NCBI GenBank assembly: GCA_035552775.1
Contig: DASZKW010000102.1
Span: 1 to 29,865 of the forward strand
DNA from: DASZKW01 sp035552775
GTDB taxonomy: Bacteria > Actinomycetota > Acidimicrobiia > Acidimicrobiales > Palsa-688
Length of the DNA: 29,865 bases
Direction: 5' to 3'
The notes below the pieces were generated by a model, which worked only from the letters and a program-made list of their open reading frames with translations, was not told the origin of the DNA and searched no databases. The stretch's first letter is position 1, and every line of letters begins with the position of its first letter. Positions 12,415 to 19,565 of this stretch are shown in pieces. The translations under genes were made by a program, and so were the position numbers.

Positions 12415-14373
12415 ATGGAGCCCTTCGACGCCCGGCTGGCGCTGGACGCCCCCCGGTCGCTGCGCCCCTTCAACAACCTGGGTGTGCTCAGCGCGGCTGA
12501 CGTGCACGTGGCGCTGTGCCTGGAGGGGCTGGGCGGCAAGCACGCCGACGCTGTGCTCCTGGGCATCGCTCTGGCCGTGCGGGCGCCCCGCCTGGGCCAT
12601 GTCTGCGTCGACCTGGCGACAGCGCACGACACGACCACAACCGACTCCGACTCCCCCGTCGACGTGCGCGGCCTGGCGTGGCCTGACCCGGGCGACTGGG
12701 TGGCGCAGATGGCCGCCAGCACCCTCGTCGGGTACGGCGACGACGCACCCGCCGACCGGCCACTCCGCCTCAACGGGACCCTGTTGTACCTCGACCGCTA
12801 CTGGCGCCAGGAACGCCAGGTCGCAGCGGACCTGAGGGCGCGCAGCGAGAGACCTGCAGCTGGGGTTGATGTGGATGTCCTGGCCGCGGGGCTCGATCGG
12901 CTCTTCGCCGACCCGCCGGCTTTGGCGCCTCGGGCCGCGCCACCAACCGGGCCCGACCTGCAGAAGCTGGCGTCAGCGTCGGCTGTCCTGCGTGGGTTTG
13001 CCGTCGTTGCCGGCGGACCGGGGACGGGCAAGACCACCACCGTCGCACGGATACTGGCCCTGCTCGACGAGCAGGCCATGGCCCGCGGTGTCCCCCCGCC
13101 CCGCATAGCGCTGGCCGCTCCCACCGGCAAGGCGGCGGCCCGCCTGCAAGAAGCCGTCCACCACGAGGCGGCGCGTCTGCCCGTCGGCGCCCAGACCAGG
13201 ACGCGCTTGGGGGCGGTGTCGGCCTCGACGTTGCACCGCCTGCTCGGCTGGCGCCCCGACAGCCACAGCCGCTTCCGTCACGATCAGGGCAACCGCCTCC
13301 CCCACGACGTGGTGATCGTGGACGAGACGTCGATGGTCTCGTTGTCGCTCATGGCCAAGCTGGTCGGCGCCATGCGATCAGATGCCCGGCTCGTTCTCGT
13401 GGGCGATCCCGAGCAACTGGCCTCGGTGGAAGCGGGAGCGGTGCTCGGCGACATCGTCGGTCCTGCCAGCCGAGGGTTGCGCATGCGCGCCCCATCGAGG
13501 GCGGCGCTGGCCTCGGTGACCGGCCAGGCCGTCGCTGCGTCGGATCCCCCCGAGGGGATCGCAGTCGGCGACGGGATCGTCTTCCTGCGCCGGGTCCACC
13601 GCTACGGCGGCGGGATCGCCGATCTCGCCGGCGCCATACAGCTCGGCGACGGCCCGGGTGCCGTCGGCCTCCTCCGCGACGGCGGCACCGATATCGCCTG
13701 GATCGACGCCGACGTGGCCGCGGCTTCGGGGGTCGTGCCCCTGGCGCATGCTCTGGCGGCCGTCCGAGCCGAGGTGGTGCGCGCCGGGAAGGCGTGCACG
13801 ACCGCCGCACGTGCCGGCGACGCGGCGACGGCCCTTGCCGCCCTGGCATCGACCAGGCTGCTTTGCGCCCACCGTCGAGGGCCTTACGGGGTGTCGTCGT
13901 GGACGTCAACCATTGAGCGCTGGCTGGCGGAGGCTATTGACGGGTATGCGTCGGAGGGGGTGTGGTATCCGGGCCGCCCCCTGCTGGTCACAGAGAACGA
14001 CTACGAGCTCCAGCTCTACAACGGCGACACCGGTGTCGTCGTGGCGACGGGGACGGACCGGGTCGCCGCAGTGTTCGAGCGGCGGGGGGAGCTCGTGGAG
14101 GTCGGTCCCAGCCGCCTCAGCGCCGTCCAGACCCTGCACGCCATGACGGTCCACAAGAGCCAGGGCTCCCAGTTCGACGCCGTGACGCTGGTCCTGCCCG
14201 ACGCCGCTTCTGCGATCCTTACCCGCCAACTGCTGTACACCGCGGTCACCCGGGCGCGGCGCCACGTGGCGGTGGTAGGCCCCGAAGCGAGTGTGCTGGC
14301 GGCCGTGGCCCGGCCCATCGCCCGAGCGTCTGGGCTCGGGCCCCGGCTCTGGAACCAGCCGGCGTCGGGCTAG
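12415..14373 (+). CDS. recD: RecBCD complex subunit RecD, 5'-3' helicase
   Basis: RecD is the 5'-3' SF1 helicase of RecBCD and controls nuclease activity and Chi response. From ATG 12415 the protein has 652 residues. Motifs in order: Walker A GGPGTGKT at 200-207, APTGKAAARLQEAV (Ia), VVIVDETSMVSLSLMAKL (II), LVLVGDPEQLASVEAGAV (III), TVHKSQGSQFDAVTLVLP (V), YTAVTRARRHVAVVG (VI). The N-terminal domain (LRPFNNLGVLSAADVHVAL) matches RecD rather than RecD2. Start choice: ATG 12415 has AGGAG ten bases upstream. GTG 12346 overlaps the recB stop (GTGA), as recB does with recC, and would add 23 residues. The last codons run into a 15-nt satellite at 14362. Confidence 0.93.
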   Translation: MEPFDARLALDAPRSLRPFNNLGVLSAADVHVALCLEGLGGKHADAVLLGIALAVRAPRLGHVCVDLATAHDTTTTDSDSPVDVRGLAWPDPGDWVAQMAASTLVGYGDDAPADRPLRLNGTLLYLDRYWRQERQVAADLRARSERPAAGVDVDVLAAGLDRLFADPPALAPRAAPPTGPDLQKLASASAVLRGFAVVAGGPGTGKTTTVARILALLDEQAMARGVPPPRIALAAPTGKAAARLQEAVHHEAARLPVGAQTRTRLGAVSASTLHRLLGWRPDSHSRFRHDQGNRLPHDVVIVDETSMVSLSLMAKLVGAMRSDARLVLVGDPEQLASVEAGAVLGDIVGPASRGLRMRAPSRAALASVTGQAVAASDPPEGIAVGDGIVFLRRVHRYGGGIADLAGAIQLGDGPGAVGLLRDGGTDIAWIDADVAAASGVVPLAHALAAVRAEVVRAGKACTTAARAGDAATALAALASTRLLCAHRRGPYGVSSWTSTIERWLAEAIDGYASEGVWYPGRPLLVTENDYELQLYNGDTGVVVATGTDRVAAVFERRGELVEVGPSRLSAVQTLHAMTVHKSQGSQFDAVTLVLPDAASAILTRQLLYTAVTRARRHVAVVGPEASVLAAVARPIARASGLGPRLWNQPASG

Positions 14374-14421
14374 GTGGTATCGGGTTAGCCGGGGTCGGGC
14401 TTTGCGGTGTCGGGCTAGGCA
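14362..14421. repeat. 15-nt satellite spanning two convergent stop codons
   Basis: Four 15-base units (gtgtcgggctaggca and variants) bridge the convergent ends of recD and the TauE gene. The embedded ctag gives TAG on both strands: recD stops at 14371-14373 and the permease at 14417-14415, in different copies of the same unit. No hairpin terminator is visible between the two genes. Confidence 0.85.
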
Positions 14422-15536
14422 GGAGATCGGCGCCTCGGGTCGGCCTTCGCTCGCTCGGTCTCAGCTGCCCGAACCTGACGGCGCACGGTGACGAAGTAGG
14501 GCAGCGCCACGACGAATCCGATCCCGAACGGGGCGCCGATACCGAGCAGTGCCACCCAGGTGGTGCGGTCGTGGCCGGCGTGGCGCCAGTCGGAGGAGCG
14601 GCGCAGGGCGGCATCGACAGCACCCCAGAGGGGGACACCGGTGCCGGCGACGATGACCAAGATCCAGGCCAAGCCCGTGTTGTCGTTGTTGAACAGCAGC
14701 CCCAAAGCCGACGCGATCAAGACGAAAATCAGGATCGGTCGCACGATCCCATCGGGAGCCCGGGCCGAGATCCGCGCCCCCAGATACACCCCTGGGATGC
14801 TGCCGACGATCAGCGCCCCGGCCAACCCGAAGTCGATGTGGCCGAACAGCAACTGGCCAAGGGCCGCTGACGCCACCAGGGGAACGGCCTGCACCAGGTC
14901 GGTACCCACCAGAGCCCGTGACGACAGACGCGGGTAGAGCAGCATGAGCAGCACGAGCATGAGCGACCCCGACCCGACCGAGGTCATGCCGACGATGAAA
15001 CCGCCCGCCACGCCGACCAGAACGGTGGGGACGGTCTTCACGATATGGGGCTCCTCGTTGGCCACCTCCCCCGCTTCCCGCAGGCGCCTCGCGGAGCGGG
15101 CCCCGAGCGCCGCCTTGGCGATCAAGCTGGCGCACGCCACCAGGAGGGCCCAACCGAGGACCTCCTTGACCTCGGCTTCGACTCCGCTGGCGAACTGGTT
15201 CAACACGTAGGCGCCGGCGAACGCGGCGGGGACCGACCCGGCCACCAAGCGGCTGACCAGTGCCCAGTGGATGGTGCTGCGTCGGGTGTGGACCCCGCCA
15301 CCTATGGGCTTGATCACCAGGGAGTTCACCAGGTCGCTGGCGATGGCCACCTTCGGATCGACCTTGAACAGCAGCACCAGCATCGGCGTCATCAGCGCAC
15401 CCCCGCCCATCCCGGTGATGCCGACGGCGATCCCTCCGACGAAGCCGGCCAACGCCAGCAGCGGGCCGCTCGGGTGGTACACCTGGGCGGCGCTGTGGAG
15501 CGCGTGGGCGGCGAGGAGCAGCGCGGGGTGGGCCAT
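14415..15536 (-). CDS. TauE/SafE family membrane permease
   Basis: This polytopic membrane protein of about 373 residues is in the sulfite exporter TauE/SafE family. Members export or import small anions, often sulfite, sulfoacetate or other organosulfonates. The family hallmarks are two repeats of hydrophobic helices, each opening with a glycine-rich segment: FVGGIAVGITGMGGGALMTP near the N-terminus and GGFIVGMTSVGSGSLMLVLL in the middle. About eight membrane segments can be traced. I chose ATG 15536; an in-frame GTG at 15596 adds 20 polar residues and neither has a ribosome binding site. Substrate is not determined. It is convergent with recD and unlikely to be functionally linked to it. 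Confidence 0.87.
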   Translation of the reverse strand: MAHPALLLAAHALHSAAQVYHPSGPLLALAGFVGGIAVGITGMGGGALMTPMLVLLFKVDPKVAIASDLVNSLVIKPIGGGVHTRRSTIHWALVSRLVAGSVPAAFAGAYVLNQFASGVEAEVKEVLGWALLVACASLIAKAALGARSARRLREAGEVANEEPHIVKTVPTVLVGVAGGFIVGMTSVGSGSLMLVLLMLLYPRLSSRALVGTDLVQAVPLVASAALGQLLFGHIDFGLAGALIVGSIPGVYLGARISARAPDGIVRPILIFVLIASALGLLFNNDNTGLAWILVIVAGTGVPLWGAVDAALRRSSDWRHAGHDRTTWVALLGIGAPFGIGFVVALPYFVTVRRQVRAAETERAKADPRRRSPA

Positions 15537-15596
15537 ATGGGTGGACGAGTGGGGGGTGGCGCCGGCGGGACGGCACCACGGGCCCCAGTTTGTCAC

Positions 15597-15935
15597 TTGG
15601 GGAAGCGTGACCAGCCGACAGAGGCGTCCCCTAGGCGGCGAATGGCCCGGGCGCCACCCACGTCACTAGGACCGATGGGGGCGCGGCTGCTCCACTGTGC
15701 AGTTGTCGGGCATATAGCCAGTACTTCTGCACAAAACGGGTTTCGACGGCCTGGACTCAGATGCGAGAATCGGACTTCATGCCATCGCACTTCACGCTGT
15801 CGAGCGGCACGCACTCGCGCTGTCGAGCGGCAAACACTGCGCGCTGTCGAGCGGCACGCACTGCGCGCTGTCGTGCGGAGCACGGGCGCCAAGCCCTAGG
15901 CCAGATGGCGCCCCCGCCAAGCGGTCCCCGGCGGC
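15597..15935. other. intergenic stretch between two minus-strand genes
   Basis: This gap of about 340 bases lies between tatA and the TauE permease. It holds a four-copy repeat of 23-24 nt at 15788-15882. Around 15690-15750 it is less GC-rich (tgtgcagttgtcgggcatatagccag, split here as two motifs, then ttctgcacaaaacg), which could carry the permease promoter. The short open frames across the repeat look like repeat translation and not genes. Confidence 0.5.
15788..15882. repeat. 24-nt tandem repeat, 4 copies, intergenic
   Basis: Four units of 24, 23, 24 and 24 bases share the core cgctgtcgagcggca. The one-base deletion in the second copy shows that no reading frame is being maintained, in contrast with the in-gene repeats elsewhere in the window. 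There are no spacers, so this is not a CRISPR array. Confidence 0.88.
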
Positions 15936-16253
15936 CTAGGAGGTGGCCTGGCCCCTGGCCCGGGCCTCACGCTCGGCAAGGAGGGCGTCGAGCTCGGCCT
16001 TGCTCAGGGTGACGCTGTCATCCGCGGTGCTCGCAGCCACTGCTGCGGGGGGTGGTACGGCGACGGGGGACCCGGTGGGCGGGGCGGGGGCCGAATCGTC
16101 CTTGGAGGCCTCGTCGTGGGCCTTGCGAAACTCCTTGCCCGCCATGCCGATGTTCCGGGCGATCTTGGGCAGTTGGCTCCCGCCGAAGAGGATCACCACC
16201 AACAGCACCACAATGCCAATGTCAGGTAACCCAGCGATGTTCGCGACGACCAT
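15936..16253 (-). CDS. tatA: twin-arginine translocase subunit TatA
   Basis: The 105-residue protein has TatA architecture. A short N-terminal part leads into one membrane helix at 10-23 (PDIGIVVLLVVILFGG), then the FG motif (F23-G24), the hinge S-Q-L-P-K and an amphipathic helix (IARNIGMAGKEFRKAHDEA). A Pro/Ala-rich polar tail ends in a charged helix. TatA oligomerises to form the pore for folded proteins with RR signal peptides. TatB and TatC are not in the window. The ATG at 16253 is only six bases from the divergent formiminotransferase start, so the promoters of both genes must overlap the opposite gene. Confidence 0.93.
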   Translation of the reverse strand: MVVANIAGLPDIGIVVLLVVILFGGSQLPKIARNIGMAGKEFRKAHDEASKDDSAPAPPTGSPVAVPPPAAVAASTADDSVTLSKAELDALLAEREARARGQATS

Positions 16254-16259
16254 GGCGCG

Positions 16260-17195
16260 ATGATACTCCCCGCCGCAAGTTATGGGGCCCCGTCCCCGGA
16301 CGTGGCAACCTGCCGTGTGCTCGAGTGCGTGGTGAACGTCAGCGAGGGGCGGGACCACGAGCGCTTGGCCCGGTTGGCCGCCGCCGCTGGTAACTGCCTG
16401 CTCGATTTGCACGCCGACGCGTACCACCACCGCTCGGTGTTCACCATGGCGGGGACGACCGACGAGGTCGATAGCGGCGTTCGATCCTTGGCGGCGACGG
16501 TGGTGGCCGAGATCGACCTGCACGACCACCAAGGTGCCCACCCCCGCCTCGGTGCCGTCGACGTCGTCCCCTTTGTTGCGCTCGAATCCGACCCGAGCCA
16601 CCCGGGGCCCGAGCCGGTACTCATGGACGGTGACATCGCCGACGCGGTGGCGGCCAGGGAACGATTCGTTCGATGGGCAGCCGACGCGCTGGCGTTGCCC
16701 TGCTTCCGCTACGGACCGGAGCGGAGCCTGCCCGATGTGAGGCGGCGGGCGTGGGCCGATCTGGCTCCCGACGCCGGGCCACCCCAACCTCACCCCGGCG
16801 CCGGCGCTTGCACGGTAGGTGCCCGCCCCCTCCTCGTGGCATACAACCTGTGGTTGGATGCCGCCTGCCTGGCGTCGGCCCGCCGCATCGCGACCGACAT
16901 CCGCGGGCCCCAGCTACGGGCGCTGGGCCTGGCCGTAGGTGGTGGCGTGCAGGTGTCGTGCAACCTCACCGCTCCGAGGCAGGTGGGGCCCGCCGCGGCG
17001 TACGATGCCGTCGCCAGCCGGGCGTCGGTCGCCCGGGCCGAGGTGGTCGGCCTGGTGCCGCGCGCCGTGCTGGAGGCCACGCCGCGGCAGCGGTGGTCCG
17101 AGCTCGGCCTGTCGCCGTCGGCGACGATCGAGGCCCGCCTGGCAGGGCGGGCCTCGATGGGGGAAGGTTGGGGAAAGGCCGGCGCTGAAGGCTGA
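16260..17195 (+). CDS. glutamate formiminotransferase, single-domain FtcD type
   Basis: The product matches the formiminotransferase domain, which moves the formimino group between N-formimino-L-glutamate and tetrahydrofolate in histidine breakdown. Key segments are LECVVNVSEGRD at 21-32, LDLHADAYHHRSVFTMAG at 48-65, and GAHPRLGAVDVVPFVAL at 92-108. The His in A-H-P-R and the nearby acidic loop belong to the folate/formimino site. At 311 residues it lacks the C-terminal cyclodeaminase domain of the animal enzyme. ATG 16260 is used; a GTG at 16317 just before LECVVNVSEG is possible. No other histidine-utilisation genes are nearby, so a role in general one-carbon metabolism is also possible. 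Confidence 0.88.
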   Translation: MILPAASYGAPSPDVATCRVLECVVNVSEGRDHERLARLAAAAGNCLLDLHADAYHHRSVFTMAGTTDEVDSGVRSLAATVVAEIDLHDHQGAHPRLGAVDVVPFVALESDPSHPGPEPVLMDGDIADAVAARERFVRWAADALALPCFRYGPERSLPDVRRRAWADLAPDAGPPQPHPGAGACTVGARPLLVAYNLWLDAACLASARRIATDIRGPQLRALGLAVGGGVQVSCNLTAPRQVGPAAAYDAVASRASVARAEVVGLVPRAVLEATPRQRWSELGLSPSATIEARLAGRASMGEGWGKAGAEG

Positions 17196-17257
17196 AACCG
17201 GCGGGGGGGGAGGGAGTCTGCTAGAGGCTGGCCAGGGGACCGGGTGGGCGACGGGGA

Positions 17258-17533
17258 TCAGGACGCGGCCGGGCGCTGTTCGAGTGAGCGTCGTCGGCGG
17301 ATGCGGCGACGCTCGCGCTCCGAAAGGCCACCCCAGATCCCGAACTTCTCCCCGTTGGCCAGCGCGTGCTCGAGGCAGTCCTCGCGCACCACACAGCCTC
17401 GGCACACCTCTTTGGCCTCCCGGGTCGACGCTCCCCGCTCAGGAAAGAACAGGTCGGGGTCGACGCCCATGCAGTTGGCTTTCCGCTGCCATGTCCTCTG
17501 TTCTGTTAGCAGCAGTTCCATGATGTGACTCAT
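17258..17533 (-). CDS. WhiB-family iron-sulfur transcriptional regulator
   Basis: The 91-residue protein has all WhiB hallmarks. The four cluster-binding cysteines are C21, C44, C47 and C53 (C-x22-C-x2-C-x5-C), followed by the G-I-W-G-G turn at 65-69 and a basic tail (RERRRIRRRR) for DNA contact. The sequence G-A-S-T-R-E-A-K before the second Cys and F-G-I-W-G-G-L-S-E-R-E-R-R-R after the cluster are closest to the WhiB2/WhmD group linked to septation. I make this subgroup call from memory. ATG 17533 is preceded by GAGGGGAG at a good distance; a second in-frame ATG lies at 17521. WhiB proteins are restricted to Actinomycetota and their phages. Confidence 0.95.
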   Translation of the reverse strand: MSHIMELLLTEQRTWQRKANCMGVDPDLFFPERGASTREAKEVCRGCVVREDCLEHALANGEKFGIWGGLSERERRRIRRRRSLEQRPAAS

Positions 17534-17655
17534 CGGTGGCTCCCCTCAGTGTGTGGCACCGATGTAACTACAACAATGTGATCTTGACTCACTGGAGGGC
17601 TGGGCGCAAGTGGGAATCCGCGATTTCTCGGTCAGGACCTGCTAACGGTCGTGGT
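17534..17655 (-). promoter_or_regulatory. whiB upstream region
   Basis: The region between whiB and the macrodomain gene has an AT-richer island at about 17560-17595. On the minus strand it includes ttgttgtagttacatc, where TAGTTA or TACATC could serve as a -10 box. The whiB ribosome binding site gaggggag is at about 17547-17540. An open frame on the plus strand crosses this island but looks fortuitous. Confidence 0.35.
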
Positions 17656-18195
17656 GTGACCACCCCCCGACCCCCGTCCCTTACTCCCTCGGCTCCCCGG
17701 ATCTCCGCCCATCGGGGTGACATCACCGTCGAAACCGTCGACGCGATCGTGAACGCGGCGAACGCCGCTCTCGCCGGGGGCGGTGGCGTCGACGGGGCTA
17801 TACACCGGGCCGCCGGCACCGACGACCTCCGCCAGGCCTGCGCCCGGTTGGGGCGCTGCGAGCCCGGCGACGCCAAGGCGACCCCCGGGTTCGCCCTGTC
17901 AGCCCGCTGGATCATCCATACCGTCGGACCGGTGTGGCACGGCGGAGGGCAAGGCGAGGAGGCCCTGCTCGCCTCGTGCTACTCACGCTGCCTCGAGGTC
18001 GCCGATGACCTCGGTGCTCGCAGCATCGCCTTCCCGGCAATATCGACCGGTGTCTACGGCTATCCCCGTCGCCTGGCGGCCCAGGTGGCGGTGAGGACGC
18101 TGAGGGCGAGCAGAACCAGGGTGGCCGTGGTTCGCCTCGTCGCCTTCGACGAAGAGACGTTCGCCCTCTACCGGGATCTCCTGGATGGGCCTTGA
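17656..18195 (+). CDS. macrodomain ADP-ribose hydrolase
   Basis: The 179-residue protein is a MacroD-type macrodomain that binds ADP-ribose and typically removes O-acetyl-ADP-ribose or mono-ADP-ribose from acidic residues. Conserved elements are GDITVETVDAIVNAANAALA at 21-40 with the N-A-A-N signature, the glycine-rich loop GGGVDGAIHRAAG at 42-54, and AISTGVYGYP at 128-137, which holds the phosphate-binding loop. I start at GTG 17656, just before the Pro-rich leader VTTPRPPSLTP. Extending to GTG 17536 would translate the whiB promoter region and gives unlikely sequence. No ADP-ribosyltransferase partner is nearby. Confidence 0.9.
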   Translation: MTTPRPPSLTPSAPRISAHRGDITVETVDAIVNAANAALAGGGGVDGAIHRAAGTDDLRQACARLGRCEPGDAKATPGFALSARWIIHTVGPVWHGGGQGEEALLASCYSRCLEVADDLGARSIAFPAISTGVYGYPRRLAAQVAVRTLRASRTRVAVVRLVAFDEETFALYRDLLDGP

Positions 18196-18446
18196 CGGCG
18201 CCGGCCGAGCCGATGCCGCCCGCGAATGCCCATCCGAGCCCGTGCTCGGCTACGAACCCGTCGGGTTGCCGGCGGATGCCTGCCGTAGGTAGCCTGCCGT
18301 CCCGAAAGGGGGTGCCAAATGTGGCCGAGTCGCTGAACCTGTAGCACTTCGCCCGGTCGGGCGATGTCGACGGTCGCATTCGCGGCGCCCTGAGATTGCG
18401 CTAGCGCCCGGACGGCCGTCGGTCCTCACAAACGGAAAGGATCGAC
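18196..18446. other. leader region of the ACAD-PhnD-diiron operon
   Basis: This 251-base stretch without a gene precedes the three-gene operon. It has several short inverted repeats: ccgag/ctcgg at 18234-18249, aaccc/gggtt at 18255-18267, cgcccg/cgggcg at 18350-18363, gcgctagcgc at 18398-18407 and gacggccgtc at 18411-18420. The ribosome binding site of the first gene is ggaaagga at 18435-18442. The first two hairpins may end macrodomain transcription. The rest could be a structured leader, but I recognise no riboswitch class. Confidence 0.4.
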
Positions 18447-19565
18447 ATGAGCGGTTACCAGGGAGCGCTCCGGCGCGTCATCGACGAAGTGGTCGTCCCG
18501 GGTGCGACGACGGTCGACGTTACGGCGACGTTTCCTCGCGAAGCGCTCGACGCGCTCGGCGAGGCAGGGATACTCGGCCTGGTCGTCTCGGCCGCCGTAG
18601 GGGGCGGCGGCCACGGTTTGCGTCAGGCCGCCGATGTGATCCGCCAACTGGCCGGGGTCTGCGGGTCGACGGCGATGGTGGTGATGATGCACTACGCGGG
18701 CGCGGTGGTGATCGAGAGCCGCGGTCCCGAACATGTGCGAAAGGCGATCGGCGCCGGTCAACACCTGACGACGTTGGCGCTTTCCGAGCAGGGCTCGCGC
18801 AGCCACTTCTGGGCGCCACAGAGCTCAGCCAGCCCGTCGGAAGGCTCCGTACGCCTTGACGCATCCAAGAGCTGGGTGACCTCGGGAGGCGAAGCCGACA
18901 GCTACGTGTGGTCGAGCAGGCCCTTGGACGCCGACGGTCCCATGACCCTATGGCTGGTCCCGTCGAACGCAGCCGGCCTGTCGCCGGCCGGCTCGTTCGA
19001 CGGGCTCGGCCTGCGGGGCAACCGTTCCGTTCCCATCAACGCTTCGGGGGTCGTCGTCGGGCGCGAGGCCATGCTCGGCCACGACGGGGCGGGCCTCGAT
19101 GTCGCGTTGGCCGAGATTCTCCCTTGGTTCCTTGTGATGAGCGCCGCATTCAGCGTCGGAATCATGGATGCCGTGACCGTCGAGACCGGCAGCCACTTGA
19201 CCTCGACGCGTCTCGAGCACCTCGGGCAGACCCTGGCCGACCAGCCCCTGGTGCGGCTCGATCACGCCAAGATGCGCGTTGCGACCGACCAGGCCTCCGC
19301 GCTGCTGACCGACACGCTGAACGCACTCGAGGCCGGAAGGCAGGACGCAATGCTGCGCGTCCTCGAGGTCAAAGCGGCCGCCGGTGAAGCCGCCATCGCA
19401 GTGACCGACCTGGCCATGAAGGTGTGCGGGGGTGCCGCCTTCCGCAAAGAACTCGGCATCGAGCGGCGTTTCCGAGACGCCCGGGCGGCTCGGGTAATGG
19501 CACCCACGACCGACGCGCTGTTGGACTTCGTCGGTCGAAGCATCAACGGCCTTCCACTGTTTTGA
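18447..19565 (+). CDS. acyl-CoA-dehydrogenase-fold flavoprotein, atypical
   Basis: The 372-residue protein has the acyl-CoA dehydrogenase fold: an N-terminal helical domain (GEAGILGLVVSAAVGGGG), a middle beta domain with T-L-A-L-S-E-Q-G-S, and a C-terminal helical FAD domain with V-C-G-G-A-A-F and E-R-R-F-R-D-A-R. In the dehydrogenases the segment after R-D-A-R normally reads I-Y-E-G-T, supplying catalytic Glu. Here it is VMAPTTD (residues 350-356), so that Glu is missing. The loss suggests an oxygen-using or other flavin chemistry rather than alpha,beta-dehydrogenation, as in FMN-dependent monooxygenases of this fold. It has a strong ribosome binding site (ggaaagga). The stop shares its last base with the next ATG (TGATG), so it is translationally coupled to the PhnD-like gene. 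The substrate is unknown. Confidence 0.85.
   Translation: MSGYQGALRRVIDEVVVPGATTVDVTATFPREALDALGEAGILGLVVSAAVGGGGHGLRQAADVIRQLAGVCGSTAMVVMMHYAGAVVIESRGPEHVRKAIGAGQHLTTLALSEQGSRSHFWAPQSSASPSEGSVRLDASKSWVTSGGEADSYVWSSRPLDADGPMTLWLVPSNAAGLSPAGSFDGLGLRGNRSVPINASGVVVGREAMLGHDGAGLDVALAEILPWFLVMSAAFSVGIMDAVTVETGSHLTSTRLEHLGQTLADQPLVRLDHAKMRVATDQASALLTDTLNALEAGRQDAMLRVLEVKAAAGEAAIAVTDLAMKVCGGAAFRKELGIERRFRDARAARVMAPTTDALLDFVGRSINGLPLF

Noticed and set aside
15788..15882. CRISPR array
   Set aside because: The units are contiguous with no unique spacers, and no cas genes are present; this is a simple tandem repeat.
15593..15892. Small minus-strand gene over the 24-nt repeats
   Set aside because: The product is an Arg/Ala/Ser repeat translation, and one repeat copy lacks a base, so the frame is not conserved across units.
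17536..17655. N-terminal extension of the macrodomain protein
   Set aside because: It would translate the AT-richer whiB promoter region into sequence unlike the family; GTG 17656 gives a complete domain.
18300..18420. TPP riboswitch
   Set aside because: Pieces such as ggggtgcc, gaacctg and ctgaga are present but in the wrong order and without the conserved pairing, and the downstream genes are not thiamine genes.
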